From assembly GCA_964371785.1 (NCBI GenBank), contig CAYJOL010000001.1, positions 62,001 to 126,000 on the forward strand: a stretch of 64,000 nucleotides of DNA. The letters run 5' to 3'. Under the pieces are notes generated by a model. The model was not told where the DNA came from and did not search any database. It saw nothing but the letters and a program-made list of their open reading frames with translations. The translations under genes and the position numbers were made by a program. This DNA comes from CAVQCT01 sp964371785. Its GTDB lineage: Bacteria > Zixibacteria > MSB-5A5 > GN15 > FEB-12. Of this stretch, positions 1-9,690 are shown one piece after another (within the stretch, counting starts at the first letter, position 1; each line of letters starts with the position of its first letter).

Positions 1-254
1 ATACCTTTCTTTTCGCCTACACCGGCCAAAAGAATTCGGTCCGCCTTATACCCTCTCGGTTTATAGAGCACGGCAGTTTCGCCCGTTTTACCACTAAACT
101 CAGATGATCCCAACAGCGCAGTGAGCGCGCCGTCAGTCGCCGTGTCAAGGTCCTTGAGCCGCTTTTCGGTAATTCTATCGAATTGGGGGATAAGAACAAC
201 GATCGTCCCAACTGCGAGTTCGGTCATTTTAACTGCAGAACAATGCAATTTCAT
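1..254 (-). CDS. pepA: Leucyl (cytosol) aminopeptidase, M17 family, N-terminal part
   Basis: Only the first 84 codons are in the window; the gene runs off the left edge. The translation starts MKLHCSAVKMTELAVG and contains DGALTALLGSSEF, GKTGETAVLY and ADRILLAGVGEKKG. These match the conserved N-terminal macro-like domain of M17 aminopeptidases (the GALS..L...EFKGK.GE and RVLLVGLG blocks). The metal-binding catalytic domain is outside the window. The ATG at 254 is preceded by AAGGAGCAGG at good spacing. It is the last visible gene of the miaB-to-aroC run, 102 bases after aroC. Family members are cytoplasmic, two-metal, broad-specificity aminopeptidases. Activity cannot be judged from this fragment. 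Confidence 0.85.
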   Translation of the reverse strand, partial: MKLHCSAVKMTELAVGTIVVLIPQFDRITEKRLKDLDTATDGALTALLGSSEFSGKTGETAVLYKPRGYKADRILLAGVGEKKG

Positions 255-356
255 ATTCCTGCTCCTTATCTTTGCCGAGCATCAGTCATAATTGGCTACG
301 GTTCTCTGAGTGTAAAGTAGCAGAATGAAGTTGTCGAGGGAAGAAAAAAATGGACT

Positions 357-1556
357 CTAAATCTCGCTGTCCAGATAGGCATGATAGGCACGTTCGATTT
401 CTGACATGTTATCCGAGCCGAATTTTTCCAGAAACGCATCGGACAACACCAGTGCCGCGGCTGCCTCGCAGACGACGCCAAGCGCCGGCACTACGCAGTT
501 ATCAGTCCTCTCTACCATCGCCTCGGCCGGCTCTTTTGTGACCATATCGACTGTCTGAAGCGGTTTGTTCAGCGTGGAAATCGGCTTTGCTCCGATGCGA
601 ACGACAATGTCCTCGCCGTTGGTCATACCACCTTCGAGTCCTCCGGCGCGATTAGTCTTACGGTAGAAGTGCTTCCGAATCGGATCAGAGCCGGCCTTAT
701 AGAATATCTCGTCGTGCACATCTGAACCTCGCAGAGCGGCGGAACGGAATCCAAGACCGATTTCGACTCCCTTAACCGAGTGAATCGACATCAGGACCGA
801 CGCAAGGCGGCCGTCGAGGCGGCGTGACCACTGCGAGTATCCGCCAAGGCCGACCGGCATACCCCTTATTATCAGTTCGACAACCCCGCCGAGCGAGTCG
901 CGTTCCTTCTTCGCTGACTTGATCGCTTCAATCATGCGCACCTCGGTCCCTTTGTCCAGACACCGAACTTCCGATTCTTCCGTGATTTTCATAACCGTCT
1001 CGAGATCGCTGACATCGTACCCGTCAACCAGCTCGATTTCGCCGATACGGACGACATGCGAGGCGATTCGGATATTGAACTGTTCCAGAAACTGGCGTGC
1101 GATGGCTCCTACCGCTGTTCGTGCCGCCGTTTCCCGCGCTGAGGCTCGTTCCAGCACGTTGCGGATGTCTGTCTGATTGTATTTTATCGCGCCAGGGAGG
1201 TCAGCATGACCGGGACGGGGTGTTGTTGTTTCATAGGCAAGCCGCTTCTCTTTCAGATTGAGGTCATCGGCGATTGGATTCACCGGGTCCATGATTCTGG
1301 TCCAGTTTGTCCAGTCCTTGTTCTCAATCACGATAGCGATTGGCGATCCGAGCGTAATCCCGTTGCGCATGCCCGATACTATTTGAGCATGGTCCTGTTC
1401 AATCTTCATGCGTCCGCCGCGGCCATAACCCTTCTGACGTCGGGCGAGCTGGAAATTGATTTTGTCGATACTGACACCAAGCCCGGCCGGCATCCCATCA
1501 ACAATTGCCGTCAGCTGCGGTCCGTGCGATTCGCCTGCGGTAAGGTAAGTAAGCAT
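357..1556 (-). CDS. aroC: Chorismate synthase
   Basis: Converts 5-enolpyruvylshikimate-3-phosphate to chorismate, the last shared step of aromatic amino acid synthesis, using reduced FMN as cofactor. The 399-residue protein carries the family signatures in order: AGESHG at the N-terminus, RRQKGYGRGGRM near residue 40, ASARETAARTA near 135, GSDVHDEIF, then NRAGGLEGGMTNGE and RTDNCVVPALG near the C-terminus. Length fits the longer Gram-positive-like branch. The ATG at 1556 has no strong Shine-Dalgarno sequence, so translation may depend on the upstream HDOD gene, which stops 54 bases earlier. It lies in the miaB-kinase-HDOD-aroC-pepA run. No other shikimate gene is in the window. Confidence 0.97.
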   Translation of the reverse strand: MLTYLTAGESHGPQLTAIVDGMPAGLGVSIDKINFQLARRQKGYGRGGRMKIEQDHAQIVSGMRNGITLGSPIAIVIENKDWTNWTRIMDPVNPIADDLNLKEKRLAYETTTPRPGHADLPGAIKYNQTDIRNVLERASARETAARTAVGAIARQFLEQFNIRIASHVVRIGEIELVDGYDVSDLETVMKITEESEVRCLDKGTEVRMIEAIKSAKKERDSLGGVVELIIRGMPVGLGGYSQWSRRLDGRLASVLMSIHSVKGVEIGLGFRSAALRGSDVHDEIFYKAGSDPIRKHFYRKTNRAGGLEGGMTNGEDIVVRIGAKPISTLNKPLQTVDMVTKEPAEAMVERTDNCVVPALGVVCEAAAALVLSDAFLEKFGSDNMSEIERAYHAYLDSEI

Positions 1557-1610
1557 ACGAACAATGTATACGTCTGTGGTGATGTGGTCAACTGCAGAGA
1601 TTTGGTGAGC

Positions 1611-2927
1611 TCAGGCGTTAACAAGCGGCTCATCCCAGCGCTTGCTGGCATTCATCGCGGCAAGACGCTTTTCAATTAGATCGTCGATATTCAACGCCCG
1701 GGACATACGGTCGAATTTCTTCTGATCGATCGGCGAAACCAGCTTCATTTCTTCGATCACGGCGACTATTTTTTTTACCGATTGTTCGATTCGCTCAAGC
1801 GTGTCCGGCATCTCCCGGATGATGCGCTCGGTGTCCCCTTTTTTCAGCATCAGCTCCACAATCTGGGACCGGCCGTAAATTCCCATAACAGCGTTATTCA
1901 AATAATGCGAAAGCGTGGCCATAGCGATATTCTTCGACTCAACAGCGCCCTTCGCTCTTTCTTCTTCGAGAAGACTGCGTGTCAGTTCCTGGCGCTCTTT
2001 GAACAAGTTCTCTATGATCAGATACGCTTTCCATATCTCCTGGTTCGCTTGGGTGAGCATATCTTCGATATTGCCAATGTCGACTCCCAGATACTCCGCG
2101 ATTTCAAATGTCTCGGCCAGCAGTGAGCTTGATATTTCATCGACCTGCTGCTTGGTCAAGGCGAGCTGCTGGCTGATCAGGCTGATCGCGTTGAGCCGTT
2201 CTTCCAGACCAACTTCGTATCCGCTGAATCTCTCTTTCGTAAGAGCCACCGCCAACCTCACGATATTTCTCAGCGGTGAAGCGTTTTTGTCAGAACCCAC
2301 CCTGTGGTGTCCGGCAATAGCGTCCCGGATGTCCGGTGGAATTTTCCACAAATCGGCGAGGTGGTAACCGATGTCCGTATGGTCCATGCCGAATAGCATC
2401 TGCTCGGCCTCGACCAGCGATGAAGCGTTTATCTCTTTGGAAAGCACTCTCCGGTACTCACGCGGATGGTGATGCAACATGAACATCAGTCCCACGTCAT
2501 TAAGCAGACCGGCGATAAAAGCCTCTTCGGGAGACGGGAACGAAGTCAGCTTGGCTATCTTCTTGCAGGCCGCCGCCACCGACAACACATATCCGAAAAA
2601 CTCTTTTGGATCTACCCCGGTTTCACGGGCAATCTTCTCGGGGTGGAATATTGAGGAAGACAGCGCCAGGCATTTCACGGTAGTGACGCCGAGCATTGAG
2701 ATCGCCTGATGCACCGTTTTGATTTCCGAATACCGTTGATAGAAAGCGGAATTGGACATACTCAGGATTCGCCCGGTAAGCGACGGGTCCTTAAGAATAA
2801 TGCGGGCAAGCGAATCGGGAGAAAAACTATCTTTGCCGACTTCGCGCAGGACCTCCGAGAGAACCTGGGGAAGCGACAATAGATTGTTGTTTTTCCGAAT
2901 TTGATCCAGGAGGGCGATTTTATCCAT
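1611..2927 (-). CDS. HDOD-domain signalling protein with C-terminal phosphoacceptor-like helix but no kinase catalytic domain
   Basis: 438 residues. Residues about 15-205 form an HDOD domain (LLSLPQVLSEVL, DPSLTGRILSMSNSAFY, AGLLNDVGLMFMLHHHP, IPPDIRDAIAGHH), a non-hydrolytic HD relative used as a signalling scaffold. After a helical linker, residues about 330-395 resemble a histidine-kinase DHp helix: ATLSHYLNNAVMGIYGR places His341 where the phosphoacceptor of H-x-x-N-N kinases sits. The protein then ends after about 40 residues with no HATPase domain. A GGTGAAGT leader precedes the ATG at 2927. It lies 74 bases after a hybrid-kinase-like gene whose own phosphoacceptor is replaced, suggesting the two act together. 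Phosphorylation and function are inferred; HDOD assignment is firm. Confidence 0.8.
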   Translation of the reverse strand: MDKIALLDQIRKNNNLLSLPQVLSEVLREVGKDSFSPDSLARIILKDPSLTGRILSMSNSAFYQRYSEIKTVHQAISMLGVTTVKCLALSSSIFHPEKIARETGVDPKEFFGYVLSVAAACKKIAKLTSFPSPEEAFIAGLLNDVGLMFMLHHHPREYRRVLSKEINASSLVEAEQMLFGMDHTDIGYHLADLWKIPPDIRDAIAGHHRVGSDKNASPLRNIVRLAVALTKERFSGYEVGLEERLNAISLISQQLALTKQQVDEISSSLLAETFEIAEYLGVDIGNIEDMLTQANQEIWKAYLIIENLFKERQELTRSLLEEERAKGAVESKNIAMATLSHYLNNAVMGIYGRSQIVELMLKKGDTERIIREMPDTLERIEQSVKKIVAVIEEMKLVSPIDQKKFDRMSRALNIDDLIEKRLAAMNASKRWDEPLVNA

Positions 2928-3001
2928 ACTTCACCTATTGGCTATTATCGGAACCAAACCGTTTTGATTTACCGGGGAAATGACTAAAATCGTCCGGATG
3001 T

Positions 3002-5932
3002 TTATCTGGCTGCGGCCAAAGAGGCAATAATGTCGGTCAATTGCTCTATTCTGAACGGCTTATAAAGCACGTTGGTGATCCCGGCCGCGTCCAATTGGGC
3101 CGGGCTCAAGTTTACTTCCCAGCCGGTAATGAGGACGATCGGCAAATTCGGCTTCTTTTTTCTGATTTCGCGAGCCATTTCGAGCCCGGACATGCCCGGC
3201 ATTGCAAGGTCGGTCAGGATGATGTCAAACTGCCCGTTCAGGGCCAACTCAAGTCCCTCCTGAGCCGTCTGGGCAGTCTTCACGGAATAACCGGCGGTCT
3301 GACACATGGCCGACAGTAAATCGAGTATAATTGCCTGATCATCAACCGCCAAAATCCTCGCCTTGGCGGCCTGGCCGTGCACTGCCGTTGACCGGTTTTC
3401 GCGGATAGGAAATTTGAATGAAAGATATGACGGCTGAGGCGAGGTCATGTCATATGAATAGTAGCTGGTCTTGTCTTTAATATGCTCAAGGAACGTGTCA
3501 GACGGCCTGAATTTGAAGACGTCATCAGCAAATTGATAGTTACCAAACTCCGCCACCGGCCTTACAGCCGGGAAGTTGCGGTGGTGACAGGAAATATCCA
3601 GGTAGACGTATTCGCCTCGGGAATAGGTGGCCACGGTCATGACATCCTCATCTGCGATCATGGCGCCAAAGCGGTCAAGCGCGTGCTCGAACAGATCCGC
3701 TATGGCTTGTGAACTAAACTCCACCCGGTCGGTTGAACCGAACGATCTGTTTATTTCACGCGGCCGCCCTCCAACCATGAAGAGGTTCTCGGAAATTCGA
3801 CTGCGTCCGAGCGTAGAGGCAATAACACTGCTAATGTCAGTTCCTTTTTCCGCTCCTCCCGCGCCGCCTGCGGCTGGCGCCGCCAGTAAACCGAGCCTGC
3901 TTCTGAGGAAACCGGCCGCCGCCTCAGCCTCCTGGATTATGCTCCTGAAGTGCACTTTTGCATCCCCGGAGAGGTCTCCCCTGACCGTGGCAAGCTCCGC
4001 GTTACCTATGATCGCCGAGAGATGGTTATTCAGCTGGTTCAGAGTCTGTCCCACTTTGTCGGCTTCTTCGTCCGTGATTTCAGAAACAGGAAACGGAGTC
4101 CGAGAGAGTTCACCTATAGTCAGTCGTACCGAGTAGAGTCCGCCCGCCAGCATGAAGAGTCTCTGCCATTCCCCTTTGTCCGATTCGGAAATGTTGAAGA
4201 GGCAGAGTATGATCGCGCCGACAACTGCGTCTACTTGCGTCACCGGGCTGATCGCGATAAAGTTCGGCAGCCCCTGCTCACCGAACGCCTGAACCAGTGT
4301 CTCCCGATCCGCCTCATGAAAGCTGTTAAGGAAATCTATTACTCGATTGCGTCCAAAAATAACTCTGGTATCTGAGCTGGGCAATGCCCGGCCAATGGCG
4401 CCGTCGCCAGGGAGAATCCTCACCGATCGTACCAGCGTGTCATCAATATTCAGTCCGGCCACTCCCGAGAAACTCTGATCGGCGCCTTTTGAAAAAGCGA
4501 TTCCCACGGTTCCCTCCGGAAGCATAGTGGACAGATGCTCCAGGAAAAACCCCGGATTGCTTGAAAATGTGTTTTTTGGATCAAGGCGGAGCAGCTGCAG
4601 TATAGTGTCCAGACCCTTCCGCCTGGTAATATCAAGGCGGTTCATGTCGACCTGGCGCAGCATCGCTCCGGCCAGTCTTCCATAAATCGCCAGCAGAGCA
4701 AGGTCTTCATCGGAGACCTTAAACGCCGACGAGTCTTTGACCAGAAGGAGAGCGTCCTGCGGATTGCTGTTGGGAATGGGATATATAAGAGTTGATCGTA
4801 CAATATACGACCTCCCCTCAGCTCCCTGGCCCTCCTGGTTGATAATGAGCGGTTTGCTCCGGTCGAGGGCCTCGATAAGAGCGGTGCGGTAATTCTCGGA
4901 GAGGTCCCAGAGGCGATCACTGCCGCCGTGGAACCGCAGGGTGCCGTTTTTCAGTCCATATAGATGAGCTGATTGGCTGCCGGCCAACCCAACCAGGCTC
5001 TTGCTGAAAGCGGATATCGGCTCACCACCGACAAAAGCTCCGGCCGCCTCGGTAATATGTTTGGCGAACAATTCGCTCTTGTCTGATGAAGCCTGTAGCT
5101 CGTTTCTGATCGTCACCAAATCACGGGACAACCTGGCTGAATTCACTTTCTCGGCCAGCCATTCCGCCACCGGTGACAGGCACCGAATCTCACTTCTATC
5201 GAAAAATCCCTTGTCTTCCGCAAACAGAACCATGCCGCCTATCCTTTCGTTTCCGGACACAAGAGGCAATACCAGGCAGCTTCTGAATCGAGATTCAGTT
5301 TTCTTCCCGGACGGGTCCACGAACTCGAAGAGATCGGAGATCAGCGGTTCAGCAATCTCAATCGCCTGTGTGATAATATTCTGTCCGAGCGGGTAATGTT
5401 CCAGCGATGCTGTTTCGTTTCTGGACAGGCCGACTGTCGCCGTCAATACGATCTGCCGCCGCACTCGGTTGACCAGGAAAACTGCCCCGGCAGTCTGGGG
5501 GATACGACTCACTACTTCTTTCAGACTTATTTCAAGAAACTCGATCAACTGGTACGGGCTGTGAGACACTGTCTGTAAACTGTCGAGGATCGTGAGTTGG
5601 CGATCTCGGCCGGACAATTCTTCGCGCCTTGTTTGCCAGGAATCTGCGTAGAGCGCTAACCCGGTAGTTACGAGCAGGACTCCTCCCACCAGGACAAGTA
5701 ATTGAACAAGCTGGATGAACGGATAGGCGCTCTCAACGAACCATTCATGGTAACCAGTCAGGTGCGTAAGCACCTGCCAGATCGACGCCGCCAGCACAAG
5801 GCCCGCTCCGTTGAGAAAAGCATAACGTCCGGAAATATCCTTGTCGGAAAAGAAAGCAAGTCGGTAGGACAGAAATATCGTGACAACAGTAACCAATACA
5901 GGTACGAGAAGGGCGTACACTAATTCCATCAT
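3002..5932 (-). CDS. Membrane GAF-domain hybrid histidine-kinase-like protein with C-terminal receiver (probable pseudokinase)
   Basis: 976 residues. The N-terminus holds about three membrane segments (residues 5-25, 40-57, 72-95). Three GAF-like regions follow (about 128-265, 290-425, 440-600). A DHp-like helix at about 622-680 contains LNQLNNHLSAIIGNAEL: relative to the usual H-D-x-N-N the histidine is Asn. The following region (700-845) has no recognisable N-box asparagine or D-x-G-x-G ATP loop. The C-terminal receiver (858-975) looks intact: Asp864/865, phosphoacceptor Asp908 in LTDLAMPG, Thr936 and Lys958. The start overlaps the miaB stop as TAATG, implying translational coupling. It likely senses a ligand or redox state through GAF domains and signals by its receiver. 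Loss of kinase activity is inferred from motif absence. Confidence 0.82.
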   Translation of the reverse strand: MMELVYALLVPVLVTVVTIFLSYRLAFFSDKDISGRYAFLNGAGLVLAASIWQVLTHLTGYHEWFVESAYPFIQLVQLLVLVGGVLLVTTGLALYADSWQTRREELSGRDRQLTILDSLQTVSHSPYQLIEFLEISLKEVVSRIPQTAGAVFLVNRVRRQIVLTATVGLSRNETASLEHYPLGQNIITQAIEIAEPLISDLFEFVDPSGKKTESRFRSCLVLPLVSGNERIGGMVLFAEDKGFFDRSEIRCLSPVAEWLAEKVNSARLSRDLVTIRNELQASSDKSELFAKHITEAAGAFVGGEPISAFSKSLVGLAGSQSAHLYGLKNGTLRFHGGSDRLWDLSENYRTALIEALDRSKPLIINQEGQGAEGRSYIVRSTLIYPIPNSNPQDALLLVKDSSAFKVSDEDLALLAIYGRLAGAMLRQVDMNRLDITRRKGLDTILQLLRLDPKNTFSSNPGFFLEHLSTMLPEGTVGIAFSKGADQSFSGVAGLNIDDTLVRSVRILPGDGAIGRALPSSDTRVIFGRNRVIDFLNSFHEADRETLVQAFGEQGLPNFIAISPVTQVDAVVGAIILCLFNISESDKGEWQRLFMLAGGLYSVRLTIGELSRTPFPVSEITDEEADKVGQTLNQLNNHLSAIIGNAELATVRGDLSGDAKVHFRSIIQEAEAAAGFLRSRLGLLAAPAAGGAGGAEKGTDISSVIASTLGRSRISENLFMVGGRPREINRSFGSTDRVEFSSQAIADLFEHALDRFGAMIADEDVMTVATYSRGEYVYLDISCHHRNFPAVRPVAEFGNYQFADDVFKFRPSDTFLEHIKDKTSYYSYDMTSPQPSYLSFKFPIRENRSTAVHGQAAKARILAVDDQAIILDLLSAMCQTAGYSVKTAQTAQEGLELALNGQFDIILTDLAMPGMSGLEMAREIRKKKPNLPIVLITGWEVNLSPAQLDAAGITNVLYKPFRIEQLTDIIASLAAAR

Positions 5933-7254
5933 TAGACCGGTTCCACCATTTCTCCGTGAAGGGTGAATGCATCGGCGGCCGTAATACGTATCGGTAACAC
6001 GGTGCCGGGCGAAACCTCGGTGTCGGTTTTAAAGAGGACTGTCTTATTGCCCTCAGTGCGAGCCCGGCAGTACTCTTTGCTTCTCCGAGACATCCCTTCC
6101 ACCAGACTGAATCGAATCTGGCTGAGTTCGCGCTGGTTTCTTTCATACGAGATCGATTGTTGGAGACGTATCAGCTTGTTCAATCGGCGGATCTTCTCCG
6201 GTTCAGGAACATCGTCGTCATAGCGTGCCGCAGTCGTCCCCGGGCGAACCGAGTAACGAAACATGAACGCACTGTCATACTGGATTTCGCGAACCGCTGC
6301 CAGCGTTTCCTCGAATTCATCTTCCGTTTCGCTGGGAAAGCCGACAATCAAGTCGGTGGTGATCACGACGTACTCTAACTGGCGCCGGATGTATTCAATT
6401 ATCTTCAGGTAATGCTCGAGCGTGTAGATACGGCCCATTTTCTGAAGCACCCTGTTGCTGCCCGATTGGAGCGGCAGGTGGATATGCGGCATGAGTTTCG
6501 GCTCCTCTACCAAAACGTCGACCAGTTTCCGGGACAGATCCCTGGGGTGCGAGGTCATAAACCTGATGCGCTGAATTCCTGTTTCGCGCGCCACTTTGCA
6601 CAACAGATCGGGGAAGTCGGTATCTTCGAACCGGTAGCTGTTTACATTCTGGCCAAGAAGAGTCAGTTCGATCACCCCTTCGTCGACCATTTTCTTGACA
6701 CCATCGACAATATACTGGGCCGAATGGGCGCGTTCCCTGCCACGAACATAGGGTACAATGCAGTAAGTACAATAGTTGTCACAGCCGCGCGAAATAGTAA
6801 TAAATCCGGAATACGGGGTCTCCCTGATCGGCTCGATCATATCCATGTTCTCGTGACCAAATGCCGTCATGACGTACTGAGTACCCTCCCGACCTTCGAG
6901 AACATCGGGAAGTTCAAATAACCGATCGGTTCCGAGAACATAGTCTACGTGCGGAACGCGCGCGACAAGGTCATCGCCGAGCCGTTGAGCCATGCATCCC
7001 ACTACAGCGACCTTGACATGGGGCTTTTCCTTTTTGTAACGGGAGATCTCTCCTAGCCGGCCAATAACCCGCTGTTCGGCTTTCTCACGAACCGAACATG
7101 TGTTGAAAATAAGCAGGTCAGCATCTGCTTCCTCCGCTACCCGGCGGTAACCACGGGATGTCAGGGTTGAGGCCAGCGTGGAAGAATCGGCCAAATTCAT
7201 CTGACAACCGAAAGTGGTAATATGGAAAGTCTCTATCTTCCTGCTGTTTTCCAT
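5932..7254 (-). CDS. miaB: tRNA-2-methylthio-N6-isopentenyladenosine synthase (radical SAM methylthiotransferase)
   Basis: Adds the methylthio group to i6A37 of tRNAs reading UNN codons. The 440-residue protein has the expected three parts: UPF0004 domain with the first cluster cysteines (TTFGCQMNLADS, FNTCSVREKAEQ, VVGCMAQR), a radical SAM core with RGCDNYCTYCIVPYVRG, and a C-terminal TRAM domain (about residues 370-440). The reading frame is open 51 codons further upstream, but the ATG at 7254 is chosen because it matches family N-termini, has AGAGG at proper distance, and a promoter at 7311-7339 would start transcription inside the longer version. It is first in the operon with the GAF pseudokinase, HDOD, aroC and pepA genes. 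The prenyltransferase miaA is not in the window. Confidence 0.95.
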   Translation of the reverse strand: MENSRKIETFHITTFGCQMNLADSSTLASTLTSRGYRRVAEEADADLLIFNTCSVREKAEQRVIGRLGEISRYKKEKPHVKVAVVGCMAQRLGDDLVARVPHVDYVLGTDRLFELPDVLEGREGTQYVMTAFGHENMDMIEPIRETPYSGFITISRGCDNYCTYCIVPYVRGRERAHSAQYIVDGVKKMVDEGVIELTLLGQNVNSYRFEDTDFPDLLCKVARETGIQRIRFMTSHPRDLSRKLVDVLVEEPKLMPHIHLPLQSGSNRVLQKMGRIYTLEHYLKIIEYIRRQLEYVVITTDLIVGFPSETEDEFEETLAAVREIQYDSAFMFRYSVRPGTTAARYDDDVPEPEKIRRLNKLIRLQQSISYERNQRELSQIRFSLVEGMSRRSKEYCRARTEGNKTVLFKTDTEVSPGTVLPIRITAADAFTLHGEMVEPV

Positions 7255-7310
7255 GGCAAGACCTCTATTAATGAATCGGAAGTAAAACCTACACCCGGTT
7301 CTGGCATAGG

Positions 7311-7339
7311 AAAATACTATTCGGGCAACTGAATGTAAA
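7311..7339 (-). promoter_or_regulatory. Sigma70-type promoter for the miaB operon
   Basis: On the minus strand TTTACA (7339-7334) and TATTTT (7316-7311) are separated by 17 bases. The predicted start site near 7304 lies about 50 bases ahead of the miaB ATG at 7254 and supports that start. Confidence 0.55.
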
Positions 7340-7390
7340 CAAAAAGTTCGTTCCTGACTTTGACCAAACCTGCTCCTATTGCCCGACTGC

Positions 7391-7420
7391 AAAAGACAAC
7401 GCCCCAAACAGGGGCGTGTC
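7391..7420 (-). terminator. Intrinsic terminator after the M1 aminopeptidase gene
   Basis: GACACGCCCC pairs with GGGGCGTTGTC (one bulged base) around a TGTTT loop on the minus strand and is followed by TTTT. It lies just past the aminopeptidase stop at 7444 and separates that gene from miaB. Confidence 0.7.
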
Positions 7421-7443
7421 TACTATTCTCCGGGTCGCCAAAA

Positions 7444-9690
7444 TCAGGGGGCACAACCCACAACCGGTGCCGGACCGGAGAGGAACTCGTACTCGGCCAT
7501 GTAGACGACATCTGAGATATCTACCGAGCAATCGCCGTTGACGTCAGCTGAAGCCTCCATCGCCGGAGCCGGACCATCGTTAAACATGTATTCGACCATG
7601 TACACCAGATCCTCAACATCAACCGAGTGGTCACCATTTACATCGCCGGGAATGAAACTGGTCGGCGAAATGTGAATGGAGAATTGACCCTCGACATATG
7701 TCCCGAAATTGTTCTCGGTAATTCTGACGGTGAACGCATAGAGGCCGGTATCGGATGTTACTCCCGAAATGACCCCTGCGGGACTGATAGAATACCCCGG
7801 CGGCAACGCTCCGCCCGATATCGAGGCGGTCGTTGAAGTCGCGCCTCGGGCTTCGACCGTATCGACATAGTAAATGTACTGCTCACCGGAGCTTATTTCT
7901 TCAGGCAACGTGATGAGTTTAAATGTCCATGAACCGGTAACTACGCTCTTGAGAATCCAGCCGGCGGGATCAAGCTGAATGGAATTGATTTGCTGCGGGA
8001 AGTTCAGTTTGTAAAGTTTGGCCCTCTCGTCAACCATCAGTCTGACCGTATCAGCAACCCCCAGACCTGAGACGGGATTGAATACGAACTGGACAGGCAT
8101 ATGGAATACCTGAGGTTGCGTCGACTGTCGCTGTTCCACATACAGGTAAATGTTATATCCGCCGGTATCGGATGGTTCCTGGTAGTAGGAATATCGGTAA
8201 GTCGGGAAATACGTGCCGTAGATCCAATCCTGGAAGAAGTTATGGAGGTCGACACCGGTCGATCCTTCGAACAGGTCCCGAAATTGCTCGGTCGTAACCG
8301 AGCCGAATTTGTACTGCGAGTTATAATAATCGCGGACACCCTGGAAGAACAGGTCATCACCGACCACGCCGCGGAGCATATGGAGGACCCAGGCGCCCTT
8401 ATCATAGACAATCGAGCCGAAAATGATATACACGCTGGTTGTGTCATAGATGTATATCGAGCCACCTCCGGTGTAAGCCATACTGTTCATGTAATTGCGG
8501 TAGGCGGTCGTTCCCTGTAACGCCTCGTAATAGAGCGCTTCACAGTACGACGCCCAGCCCTCATTGAGCCAGATATGTCCCCAGCTCTGGCAGGTGATCA
8601 TGTCCCCCCACCACTGGTGCCCCAGTTCATGTACAACTACCGGAGTGGAAAACCCGAACGAGGTCCCGGTCATCGACGTCATAGTCTGATGTTCCATTCC
8701 CCCGCCCCAGGTGAAGTTGGAGTGACCATATTTCTCGTCGTGGAATGGATAGATACCGAAATCGTTGGAGAAAATGGTTATGGCTCCCGGCGTCACGCCG
8801 AATCCGGTTACTGAATTAGCGTATTGATCGGAATAGACTGCATGCACCAAGGGCATGGTGTCGGCGCCGTTGTTATAGACCCATTTGTCATACCAGACAG
8901 TGTAGGGAGAGATCGCCACGCTGAACAGATATGGCGTCATCGGATGATGTTCTTTGTAATAGAAAGTATGGGCGTTGCCACCGGGGTAGACAGTCGAGTC
9001 GAGCGTTCCGTTTGAACCGACATAAAACGAGGTGTCCACTGTGATAGCGATATAAAACGAGTCAGCCTTCTCGTCCGGTCGGTCTTTGCACGGCCACCAT
9101 GTCCGGGCAAAATACGGCTCTGAGAGACTGCTGATTACCTGTTTGCCCAGCCGGACGTCAAAGGCGAACGCCTGAAATCCGCCTTCCGTGGGATGTCCAA
9201 AATAGTAGATAGTGAATTCGAATTCTTCGCCCGTGTTGTAAGCATGGCTTAAATTCACCGTGATCACATTGGTCGCCCTCGTGAACGTCAATGGCCCGGC
9301 CGCGGCATCGATAATCGAGTCAATAACCATGTTGTCATAGAGGTCGACCTGAACGGCCGTCACGTTATCTTCCGCCGCCGCGGAAATTGAGTGAACCGAG
9401 CCGTAGAGAATCTGAGCCGTGTCATCAACACGGATTGCGATATCATAGAATTTGACGTCGTGATTGGTCTGAGTGCTCACCAGCGCGCTCTGTGAAATGA
9501 GACTTCGGGCGAACTGCTTATCCAAAAAAGCCGACGCCTTGGCCTGCCACATCTTCTGGTGAATCAGCGAGGCAGGGGCGCTGTTCCAATCTATGGTGTC
9601 GTCGCCATCTACTGCGAGCGCGGCCGATGGCATGACTGCAAAAAGTAGCGCAAGAGCTATGAACCCCTTTAGTACGTGTAACAATTTCAC
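7444..9690 (-). CDS. Secreted M1-family metallo-aminopeptidase with C-terminal dockerin-like repeats
   Basis: Zinc aminopeptidase of the gluzincin type. After a signal peptide (residues 1-26, ending PSAALA) comes an M1 beta domain, the substrate motif GGGMEHQT (in place of GAMEN), and the catalytic HELGHQWWGD at about 354 with the third zinc ligand in NEGWA about 19 residues later. A C-terminal Ig-like segment (about 610-680) precedes two Ca-binding dockerin-like repeats, GDVNGDHSVDVEDLVYMVEY and ADVNGDCSVDISDVVYMAEY. The GTG at 9690 is chosen because GGAGG lies five bases upstream; a TTG four codons earlier overlaps that site. Monocistronic, with terminators on both sides. It probably acts outside the cell or on its surface on imported protein. 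No cohesin partner is in the window. Confidence 0.9.
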   Translation of the reverse strand: MKLLHVLKGFIALALLFAVMPSAALAVDGDDTIDWNSAPASLIHQKMWQAKASAFLDKQFARSLISQSALVSTQTNHDVKFYDIAIRVDDTAQILYGSVHSISAAAEDNVTAVQVDLYDNMVIDSIIDAAAGPLTFTRATNVITVNLSHAYNTGEEFEFTIYYFGHPTEGGFQAFAFDVRLGKQVISSLSEPYFARTWWPCKDRPDEKADSFYIAITVDTSFYVGSNGTLDSTVYPGGNAHTFYYKEHHPMTPYLFSVAISPYTVWYDKWVYNNGADTMPLVHAVYSDQYANSVTGFGVTPGAITIFSNDFGIYPFHDEKYGHSNFTWGGGMEHQTMTSMTGTSFGFSTPVVVHELGHQWWGDMITCQSWGHIWLNEGWASYCEALYYEALQGTTAYRNYMNSMAYTGGGSIYIYDTTSVYIIFGSIVYDKGAWVLHMLRGVVGDDLFFQGVRDYYNSQYKFGSVTTEQFRDLFEGSTGVDLHNFFQDWIYGTYFPTYRYSYYQEPSDTGGYNIYLYVEQRQSTQPQVFHMPVQFVFNPVSGLGVADTVRLMVDERAKLYKLNFPQQINSIQLDPAGWILKSVVTGSWTFKLITLPEEISSGEQYIYYVDTVEARGATSTTASISGGALPPGYSISPAGVISGVTSDTGLYAFTVRITENNFGTYVEGQFSIHISPTSFIPGDVNGDHSVDVEDLVYMVEYMFNDGPAPAMEASADVNGDCSVDISDVVYMAEYEFLSGPAPVVGCAP

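Noticed and set aside
7254..7407. 51-codon N-terminal extension of miaB
   Set aside because: Not homologous to MiaB N-termini, and the likely promoter at 7311-7339 lies within it.
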